A stretch of 11,701 bases of DNA from an uncultured Spongiibacteraceae bacterium (lineage in GTDB: Bacteria; Pseudomonadota; Gammaproteobacteria; Pseudomonadales; CAMLJR01). Under the pieces are notes generated by a model. It saw only the letters and a list, made by a program, of their open reading frames with translations. It was not told where the DNA came from and did no database searches. Below are positions 6,541 through 11,701 of the stretch, piece after piece. The position numbers and the translations under genes were made by a program. The DNA is taken from contig CAMLJR010000090.1 of NCBI GenBank assembly GCA_946480345.1, forward strand, positions 1 to 11,701, read 5' to 3'. Each line of letters opens with the position of its first letter. Position 1 is the first letter of the stretch.

Positions 6541-7974
6541 ATGAGTAAAGCGAACACGGTATGGATCGTCGACGATGATCGCTCGATCCGCTGGGTGCTC
6601 GAAAAAGCGCTGAACCAGGCCGGCATTCGCACCCAGGCGTTCGACAGCGCCGAAGCGATCAGCCATGAACTGATCGGCGGCCAGCCCGACGCGGTAATCA
6701 GCGATATTCGGATGCCCGGCATCGACGGTCTCGAATTACTCGCACGGCTCGGCCGCGATCACCCCGGCATGCCGGTGATTATCACCACCGCGCATTCCGA
6801 TCTCGATAGCGCAGTCGCGTCGTATCAGGGCGGTGCATTCGAATATCTGCCGAAACCATTCGATATCGACGAAGCCGTCGCCGTAACCAAACGCGCACTG
6901 GCGCATGCGCGCGAACGTCGCATCGAGCCCGAGCCGGAATCGCCGCACGCGACGCCGGAAATCATCGGCGAAGCGCCGGCGATGCAGGAAGTATTTCGCG
7001 CGATTGGCCGGCTCTCGCATTCGAATATCACCGTGTTAATCAACGGCGAATCCGGCACCGGTAAAGAGCTGGTGGCGCGCGCGCTGCATCGCCATAGCCC
7101 GCGCTCGGTCAAACCGTTCATCGCGCTGAACATGGCGGCGATACCGCGCGACTTGATGGAATCCGAACTGTTCGGCCACGAAAAAGGCGCGTTTACCGGC
7201 GCCGCGCAGCAGCGCCAGGGCCGCTTCGAGCAGGCCGACGGCGGCACCCTGTTCCTCGACGAAATCGGCGATATGCCGCCGGAAACACAGACGCGCCTGT
7301 TGCGCGTGCTGGCCGATGGCGAGTTTTACCGCGTCGGCGGCCATACGCCGGTCAAAGTCGATGTGCGCATCATCGCGGCGACGCACCAGAATCTCGAAAA
7401 ACTCGTACAGGAACATAAATTCCGCGAGGATTTGTTTCACCGCTTGAACGTCATCCGCATCCACATTCCGAAATTGTCCGACCGCCGCGAGGACATCCCG
7501 CGGCTGATGGGATATTTCTTCAAGAAAGCAGCGGAGGAACTCAGTGTCGAAACGAAGGTGCTGACACCGGAAGCCGAAACGTTTCTGACCAAGCTCGACT
7601 GGCCCGGCAACGTGCGCCAACTGGAGAACACCTGCCGCTGGATCACCGTGATGGCATCTGGCCGCGAGGTACATGTCGGCGATTTACCGCCGGAGCTGTT
7701 GCAGCAAAGCCACGAAACAGTCACCGCAGCGGGCGGCGAATGGCAGGAAGGTCTGCGCAGATGGGCCGATCAGGAACTCGGGCTGGGCCGCGAAAATCTA
7801 TTGGATGTCGCGGTGCCGATCTTCGAACAGATCATGATCGAAACCGCGCTGAAGCACACCAACGGCCGCCGCCGCGACGCCGCCGTGCTGCTCGGCTGGG
7901 GTCGCAACACGCTGACGCGCAAAATCAAAGAACTCGGCATGGGCGACGACGATGGTGGCGAGGAAGATGATTGA
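6541..7974 (+). CDS. ntrC: Nitrogen regulation response regulator NtrC (NRI)
   Basis: NtrC is the sigma-54 enhancer-binding activator phosphorylated by NtrB. The 477 residues contain a receiver domain (about 6-122) with acidic pocket Asp11-Asp12, phospho-acceptor Asp55 in ISDIRMPG and Lys105 in YLPKPFD. The AAA+ domain follows, with Walker A GESGTGKE (169-176), the sigma-54-contacting GAFTGA loop (216-221), Walker B GGTLFLDEIG (234-243) and WPGNVRQLEN (354-363). A C-terminal FIS-type helix-turn-helix spans about 432-464 (GRRRDAAVLLGWGRNTLTRKIKELG). After the normal end of the family there is an extra acidic tail, GDDDGGEEDD. CGGAG (6526-6530) is an acceptable ribosome site. Likely targets in the window are the sites at 2912-2960. 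Confidence 0.98.
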   Translation: MSKANTVWIVDDDRSIRWVLEKALNQAGIRTQAFDSAEAISHELIGGQPDAVISDIRMPGIDGLELLARLGRDHPGMPVIITTAHSDLDSAVASYQGGAFEYLPKPFDIDEAVAVTKRALAHARERRIEPEPESPHATPEIIGEAPAMQEVFRAIGRLSHSNITVLINGESGTGKELVARALHRHSPRSVKPFIALNMAAIPRDLMESELFGHEKGAFTGAAQQRQGRFEQADGGTLFLDEIGDMPPETQTRLLRVLADGEFYRVGGHTPVKVDVRIIAATHQNLEKLVQEHKFREDLFHRLNVIRIHIPKLSDRREDIPRLMGYFFKKAAEELSVETKVLTPEAETFLTKLDWPGNVRQLENTCRWITVMASGREVHVGDLPPELLQQSHETVTAAGGEWQEGLRRWADQELGLGRENLLDVAVPIFEQIMIETALKHTNGRRRDAAVLLGWGRNTLTRKIKELGMGDDDGGEEDD

Positions 7975-7982
7975 GTCAGTGG

Positions 7983-8010
7983 GGAAGAGGGCGCCTAAGC
8001 GCCGCTCCTA
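7983..8010. repeat. REP-like hairpin at the ntrC/SDR convergent junction
   Basis: GGCGC (7990-7994), loop CTAA and GCGCC (7999-8003) form a hairpin. It is flanked by GAAGAGG on one side and GCTCCTA on the other. This resembles, from memory, Pseudomonas-type REP elements with a GC stem and a CTCCTAC flank. There is no T-run, so it is not a classical terminator. It overlaps the SDR stop codon. Only one copy is visible, so the repeat nature is unproven. Confidence 0.35.
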
Positions 8011-8772
8011 GAATCGATCCGGGCGGAACATCGCGTCATGCCCGCCGTCCACGAATAACACTGCACCCGAAATAAACGATGCTTGCGGGCTCAGCAAAAA
8101 TGCCGTTGCTTCCGCCTGATCGTCCGCATAGCCGGGGCGCCCGATCGGAATACTGTCGACGAACTGCTTGATGCCCGGCCCAAAAACCGGATCTTCCAGG
8201 CCCGCTTTGGTCAGCGCGGTTTCGGTGTAGCCCGGCGCTATCGCATTCATCCGAATACCGGCGCCGGCATAGTCGGCGTTATTGCGCCGCATCCAGCAGG
8301 TCAGCGCGAATTTACTGCCGCCGTACGCAGTCTGACCGTCCAGCGTCTCAAGCAGCTTGCTCGCCAAACCCTCATCGCCAGCGGCCAGTGCCTGTAGATA
8401 ATCGGCGTTGTATTCCATCATCGTCGCCGAATTCGAACTGATCAGCACAATCGAGCCACGCTTTTTCGCCAGATTGTCTTTCAGCGCCTCGACCAGATTC
8501 ACGGTGCCGAAAAAATTGATCTTCGGAATCACGGTGATCGGATTCATCTGCGGCCCGACGCCAGCGCACGGCACAAAGCCATCCAGTCCCTCCGGGGCCG
8601 CCTGCAAAATTCCGGCGATCGCTGTCTCTCGACCTTCGTGGGTGCCGAGATCGACATTGATATCGGCGTTGCGCAGATCGACCGAAATAACCCGATGACC
8701 CAGATTTTTAAGCTTGCCGACGATAGCCGCGCCGATGCCGCTGGCGCCGCCAGTAACTGCGTAAATACCCAT
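8008..8772 (-). CDS. Short-chain dehydrogenase, 3-alpha-hydroxysteroid dehydrogenase/carbonyl reductase-like
   Basis: The 254-residue Rossmann protein is an NAD(P)-dependent SDR. The cofactor motif TGGASGIG is at 7-14, and Asp32 in ISVDLRN after the second strand suggests NAD(H) preference. CAGVG lies at 69-73, the catalytic serine in ISSNS (about 113), YGGSK gives Tyr150 and Lys154, and IAPGYTET is at 178-185. The Ser-Tyr gap is about 37 residues instead of the usual 12-14. A helical insertion at this point, and an end like GGHDAMFRPDRF, are features I recall from Comamonas 3-alpha-HSD/carbonyl reductase, so that subfamily is inferred. The substrate may be a steroid, bile acid, terpene or other ketone. 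Only 3 bases separate it from the tetR stop; CCGGGG (8781-8786) inside tetR can bind the ribosome. Confidence 0.88.
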   Translation of the reverse strand: MGIYAVTGGASGIGAAIVGKLKNLGHRVISVDLRNADINVDLGTHEGRETAIAGILQAAPEGLDGFVPCAGVGPQMNPITVIPKINFFGTVNLVEALKDNLAKKRGSIVLISSNSATMMEYNADYLQALAAGDEGLASKLLETLDGQTAYGGSKFALTCWMRRNNADYAGAGIRMNAIAPGYTETALTKAGLEDPVFGPGIKQFVDSIPIGRPGYADDQAEATAFLLSPQASFISGAVLFVDGGHDAMFRPDRF

Positions 8773-8775
8773 TTT

Positions 8776-9381
8776 TTATTCCCCGGTTGATGATGCGAAA
8801 TTGATGTCGAGCTCGTCGATCAATACTTCGTACACACGGTTGACGATGCGATCGACAATTTTGCGTGTCGCCGGCGCGTTGTTCGCTTCGGCGATGGCAT
8901 GAATCGCCTCGGCCGATAAACCGCGCATCAGCCGCAGCGCCAATTGCAATTCGAGCATGTTGCCCGATGTCGTATCGGCGAGCGCACGCGCGTGTTTCGA
9001 TACCTCGCTGTTTTCCCAGCGGTCGCGGCCAAGAATATTCGGGCTATCGATCAACACGATGCGGCGAAATCCCGGCTCATTACTCAGCGTCAACAGCGCC
9101 TTCCAGCGTTTTTTCATCGCTCGCAGCAGATCGGTGTCGTGCACCTTGCTGCACACATCGAGGATGCGGCGCTCGGCGGCTTCGTTCACCGCGGCGAACA
9201 AATTCTTCTTGTTGCCGAAATGGTGGTAGATCGCGCCGATCGTCAGCCCGCAATCGTTTGCAATATCGTCGAGCGAAGTATCGGCATAACCGCGCTCGCC
9301 GAATAAACGTGTCGCGCTTTGCAACAATGTCTGGGTGGTAGCTTCCGTACGCTGCTGTTGGCTGCGCTGCATTTTCGCCAT
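8776..9381 (-). CDS. TetR/AcrR family transcriptional regulator
   Basis: The 201-residue protein has the N-terminal TetR DNA-binding domain. ATRLFGERGYADTSLDDIANDCGLTIGAIYHHFGNKKNLF (23-62) contains the helix-turn-helix at about 37-56. The C-terminal ligand and dimer domain includes RIVLIDSPNILG, similar to many uncharacterised TetR proteins. Such proteins usually repress neighbouring genes until a small ligand binds. The ATG at 9381 is preceded by GAGGAG (9388-9393) with 6-base spacing. It is co-transcribed with the SDR gene downstream and divergent from the OYE gene. It most likely controls that promoter through the palindromes at 9472-9511. The ligand is not predictable from sequence. Confidence 0.93.
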   Translation of the reverse strand: MAKMQRSQQQRTEATTQTLLQSATRLFGERGYADTSLDDIANDCGLTIGAIYHHFGNKKNLFAAVNEAAERRILDVCSKVHDTDLLRAMKKRWKALLTLSNEPGFRRIVLIDSPNILGRDRWENSEVSKHARALADTTSGNMLELQLALRLMRGLSAEAIHAIAEANNAPATRKIVDRIVNRVYEVLIDELDINFASSTGE

Positions 9382-9463
9382 TTTTCACTCCTCATCGATC
9401 GATCGCGGCCGCCGAACGCGGACATCTCGATTGTCTTACGTCGCTTGTTGGCTTGACCGCTTG

Positions 9464-9492
9464 TTGACTTGCATAGTATCGCTAGGTATTTT
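9464..9492 (+). promoter_or_regulatory. Sigma-70 promoter of the OYE-family gene
   Basis: TTGACT (9464-9469) and TATTTT (9487-9492) are separated by 17 bases, a good -35/-10 pair. The start would be near 9499. This leaves too little leader for the ATG at 9507 to carry a Shine-Dalgarno, but a reasonable 35 bases for the ATG at 9534. Confidence 0.65.
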
Positions 9493-9511
9493 TACATAGC
9501 AACACTATGTA
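9472..9511. promoter_or_regulatory. Tandem palindromic operators, probably for the adjacent TetR
   Basis: Site 2 is a perfect 7-bp inverted repeat, TACATAG-N5-CTATGTA (9493-9511). Site 1 is the related CATAG-N5-CTAGG (9472-9486) with one arm mismatch. The two start 23 bases apart. Site 1 fills the -35/-10 spacer and site 2 covers the predicted start, so binding would block transcription of the OYE gene. Confidence 0.6.
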
Positions 9512-9533
9512 TAAAACTTTATTGGTGACCCCC

Positions 9534-10724
9534 ATGTCCGCAGCGCTCGACAAATTGTTATCGCCAGCCAAATTAAACGGCCTCGAATTACCGAATCGCA
9601 TCATTAAGGCCGCCACGTATGAAGGCATGGCGCCGCAGGGAAAACCGACGGCGCAATTGATCGAATTTCATCGCCGTATTGCCGCCGGCGGCGCCGCGCT
9701 GACCACGCTCGCGTATTGCGCACCCGAGCCGGATGGGCGTCTGGCACCGAAATTCATGTACATGCACGAAGGCATTCGCAGCGAACTCCAACAATTGGCC
9801 GATGCGGTACACGGTGCCGGCGGTAAATTGTCGGGGCAGATTGCGCATTGCGGCGGTCTCAGCCGCAACACCGAATTGCTGCGTAAACGTCCCGTCAGCG
9901 CATCGTCGTATTTCAACGACATGGGTGCATTGTCGGGATTGTTTTTTACCGGCGAAATGAATGCGCGCGAAATGGATGAAGTGGTGGCGAATTACGGCAA
10001 GGCTGCGGCTTTCATGAAATCGATCGGTTTCGATGCGATCGAAATTCATTTCGGCCACGGTTATCTGCTCAGCCAATTTATCAATCCACTCACGAATAAA
10101 CGCCGCGATGAGTACGGCGGATCGGTCGCGAATCGCATGCGTTTTCCGTTACGCGTGCTCGATGCGGTGCGCAACGCGGTGGGCGCGACATTTCCGGTCG
10201 TCGGCAAAATTACGATGACCGATGGTATGGCCGGCGGCATCACCGTTGACGATTCGATCGAGGTTTGTCGTCTGCTCGAAAAAAATGGCATCGACGCGAT
10301 CATTCTCAGCGGCGGCAGTTCAAGCCATAACCCGATGCTGCTTTTTCATGGCGATAGCATTCTTGACGGTCTGGTCGAAAACGAAAAAAACGTGGCACTC
10401 AAACTCGGCATGAAAATAGTTGGCCCGTGGCTATTTAAAAAATATCCGTATCGCGAATTATATTTTCTTGAAGAAGCGCGCCGCATTCGCGCAGCGGTTC
10501 AATGTCCGCTGATGTATATCGGCGGCTGTTCGACCGTCGAGAGTTTCGAAACCGTCATGAACGAGGGTTTCGAATTCGTGCAGCTCGGCCGTACGCTGAT
10601 TAAAGATCCCGATCTGGTGAATCATTTGCGCGAACAACAGATGGGTTACCGCAACGGCTGTAATCACTGCAATCGATGTGCAGGCATGATCGACAGCCCA
10701 AATGGCGTGCGCTGCGTTTTGTAA
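9534..10724 (+). CDS. Old Yellow Enzyme family NADH:flavin oxidoreductase
   Basis: This is an FMN-binding TIM-barrel ene-reductase-type protein of 396 residues. Counting from Met at 9534: the N-terminal strand NRIIKAATYEG is at 21-31 and the His pair in EIHFGHGYLLSQFINPLTNKRRDEYGGS (His172, His175) is the hallmark substrate region. KITMTDG (225-231) and the phosphate-binding YIGGCSTVESF and FVQLGRTLIKDPDL follow. It lacks the C-terminal FAD/NAD domain of 2,4-dienoyl-CoA reductase. It still ends in a Cys cluster C-x2-C-x2-C-x11-C (Cys376, 379, 382, 394). The ATG at 9534 is preferred over 9507 because 9507 lies inside a putative operator 8 bases from the predicted start. It probably reduces an alpha,beta-unsaturated carbonyl; the substrate is unknown. 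Confidence 0.9.
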   Translation: MSAALDKLLSPAKLNGLELPNRIIKAATYEGMAPQGKPTAQLIEFHRRIAAGGAALTTLAYCAPEPDGRLAPKFMYMHEGIRSELQQLADAVHGAGGKLSGQIAHCGGLSRNTELLRKRPVSASSYFNDMGALSGLFFTGEMNAREMDEVVANYGKAAAFMKSIGFDAIEIHFGHGYLLSQFINPLTNKRRDEYGGSVANRMRFPLRVLDAVRNAVGATFPVVGKITMTDGMAGGITVDDSIEVCRLLEKNGIDAIILSGGSSSHNPMLLFHGDSILDGLVENEKNVALKLGMKIVGPWLFKKYPYRELYFLEEARRIRAAVQCPLMYIGGCSTVESFETVMNEGFEFVQLGRTLIKDPDLVNHLREQQMGYRNGCNHCNRCAGMIDSPNGVRCVL

Positions 10725-10750
10725 CGAAGGGTTTGCTAACAGCGGAGACG

Positions 10751-10776
10751 ACGACAATGCCTCACGGCATTGTCGT
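10751..10776. terminator. Perfect 11-bp hairpin between OYE gene and mscL
   Basis: ACGACAATGCC (10751-10761), loop TCAC and GGCATTGTCGT (10766-10776) form a perfect stem 27 bases after the OYE stop. The following GAATTGTTATTTT is only moderately T-rich. It lies between convergent genes, so termination on + is the likeliest role; on - there is no T-run after it. Confidence 0.6.
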
Positions 10777-10810
10777 GAATTGTTATTTTGTCGAAACGAG
10801 CGTTACATCA

Positions 10811-11212
10811 TCACTCGCGCGCTTTGAGGAGATCGCGAATTTCGATCAGCAATTCCTGATCTTTCGTATAGGTCGGCGGTGCATTCGGCGTTTCGGGAGC
10901 AGGGCGCTTCAATCTATTGATCGCGCGTATCGCCATGAAAATCACAAACGCGATAATTGTGAAATCGATGACGGTTTGAAGGAACTTGCCGTAAGCCACC
11001 ACAACTGGCGCACCCTCGGCGGTTTCGTGAATAGTGAGCGCGAGGGCACTGAAATTGACCCCGCCAAGCAATACGCCGATCGGCGGCATAACCACATCGG
11101 CAACCAGAGATGTCACGATCTTTCCGAACGCCGTCCCGACAATGACACCGACCGCCATATCGATAACATTTCCCTTCACTGCAAATTCTTTGAATTCGTG
11201 TAATAAGCGCAT
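10811..11212 (-). CDS. mscL: Large-conductance mechanosensitive channel
   Basis: MscL is an inner-membrane pentameric channel that opens under membrane tension to release solutes during hypo-osmotic shock. The chosen start gives 133 residues, the usual size. The N-terminal amphipathic helix [19 protein letters not shown] leads into TM1 (about 15-45, with [25 protein letters not shown]). A periplasmic loop with NFSALALT and GAPVVVAYG follows. TM2 spans about 76-98 ([23 protein letters not shown]), then a Pro-rich linker and the C-terminal bundle helix [14 protein letters not shown]. An ATG at 11245 is in frame, but GGAG (11219-11222) 6 bases before 11212 and family alignment support the shorter form. 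It is a single gene convergent with the OYE gene. Confidence 0.97.
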   Translation of the reverse strand: MRLLHEFKEFAVKGNVIDMAVGVIVGTAFGKIVTSLVADVVMPPIGVLLGGVNFSALALTIHETAEGAPVVVAYGKFLQTVIDFTIIAFVIFMAIRAINRLKRPAPETPNAPPTYTKDQELLIEIRDLLKARE

Positions 11213-11294
11213 GCCGGTCTCCAAGAGAATGATTTTATGCGGCACCGTTGTTTCCGACCGCCGACAGCGTTGTAGCTAATTTACGAAGCGAACG

Positions 11295-11701
11295 TCAATC
11301 GCCGTCATGCAATTGCGGATTGGCGAGACTGAAGTTGTATAAACGAAATTGCCCATCGCGCACGACCAGCGTTGCGGTAAGCGCAGCGTTGCCGCGATCG
11401 AAATGCGCAATGCCGTGATAGCTAAGCAGCGTGTTGCGACTGAATAACGACAACGCGGCCGTCAACCGCGTGAACTGCATTTCATCGATGCGTTTGAATG
11501 CGCCTAGCGAGCGATAGCGATCGGTCAGCGCCACCAGTTGTGCATCGTCGATCGCACTCAACGCTTCGTCGGACAATTGCCGGCGCAGCGCTTTAGGCTC
11601 CCAGCGCGCGATGTCGGCTAATGCCTGCGTTAAAAATTGCGTCGCGGCGGCGTCGTAGCGTTGTTGTTGTTTACCCGCATACCAATACAACGAACCGACG
11701 A
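11295..11701 (-). CDS. Unknown protein, 3' part (runs off window), possible NTF2-like fold
   Basis: The frame is open from the right edge to a TGA at 11295-11297, giving about 135 residues. Upstream of a TTG at 11690 the frame continues (VGSLYWYAGKQQQRYD). The true start therefore lies outside the window and the visible beginning may be the end of a membrane helix. An alpha-helical part (FLTQALADIARWEPKALRRQL, SDEALSAIDDAQLVALTDRYRSLG) is followed by beta-like segments (KRIDEMQF, LLSYHGIAHFDRG, ALTATLVVRDGQFRLYNFSLANPQ). Helices then strands of this kind resemble membrane-anchored NTF2-like domains (DUF3887/DUF4019 style), but I do not recognise a family. It is upstream of mscL on the same strand with 82 bases between. 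No function is proposed. Confidence 0.6.
   Translation of the reverse strand, partial: VGSLYWYAGKQQQRYDAAATQFLTQALADIARWEPKALRRQLSDEALSAIDDAQLVALTDRYRSLGAFKRIDEMQFTRLTAALSLFSRNTLLSYHGIAHFDRGNAALTATLVVRDGQFRLYNFSLANPQLHDGD

Noticed and set aside
7036..7674. 212-codon antisense frame within ntrC
   Set aside because: It lies wholly inside the conserved AAA+ region of ntrC and has composition typical of a shadow frame.
9396..9412. CGATCGATCG and GCGGCCGC palindromes before tetR
   Set aside because: Short self-complementary GC-rich strings expected by chance; no relation to the CATAG operators.
9507..9533. Upstream ATG of the OYE gene
   Set aside because: It is inside the putative operator, about 8 bases from the predicted transcription start, with no ribosome site. 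The family alignment begins after 9534. Not fully excluded.
1..11701. CRISPR arrays, tRNA/rRNA genes, IS elements, prophage genes
   Set aside because: No regularly spaced repeats, tRNA-like folds, transposase or phage proteins were seen on either strand.

Overview
The window looks like ordinary chromosome from a gammaproteobacterium. The order rhodanese-grxC-secB, trmL, thiI, glnA, a DUF4124 gene, ntrB, ntrC is, from memory, a rearranged version of the nitrogen-regulation neighbourhood of Pseudomonas and relatives. The protein sequences of GrxC, SecB, TrmL, ThiI, GlnA, NtrB, NtrC and MscL are all typical of that class. I cannot name a genus from the sequence. A hydroxysteroid-dehydrogenase-like SDR next to an Old Yellow Enzyme suggests an aerobic environmental organism. 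There are no phage, IS, CRISPR, rRNA or tRNA features.

Layout. Positions 1-900 hold the end of a rhodanese gene, grxC and secB on the + strand, closed by a hairpin terminator with A/T tracts on both sides that also serves the converging gene. Positions 924-2845 (- strand) are a two-gene tRNA modification operon, thiI then trmL, overlapping by ATGA. Positions 2846-3172 are a regulatory region between divergent thiI and glnA. It holds NtrC-type sites, a sigma-54 -24/-12 promoter with exact GG-N10-GC spacing, and a leader with two mutually exclusive hairpins. glnA (3173-4579) ends in a strong terminator. A secreted DUF4124 protein, ntrB and ntrC follow on the + strand to 7974. A REP-like hairpin lies at the convergent ntrC/SDR junction.

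Positions 8008-10724 are an accessory metabolic module. A TetR regulator and a 3-alpha-hydroxysteroid dehydrogenase-like SDR form a - strand operon. An Old Yellow Enzyme family reductase is transcribed divergently. The gap between them holds a sigma-70 promoter overlaid by two tandem CATAG-N5-CTAtG palindromes, the likely TetR operators. After a convergent hairpin come mscL (- strand) and the 3' part of an unknown, probably membrane-anchored protein (- strand) running off the window end.

How the parts work together: NtrB/NtrC sense nitrogen status through PII and drive glnA from the sigma-54 promoter, while GlnA keeps the Tyr397 adenylylation site for post-translational control. GrxC, SecB, ThiI, TrmL and MscL are housekeeping. 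The TetR/SDR/OYE module is the least characterised part and probably performs inducible reduction or oxidation of a cyclic ketone or enone. I found no clearly new type of system. The most informative signals are regulatory: the NtrC sites close to the thiI promoter, the glnA leader hairpins and the tandem TetR operators.
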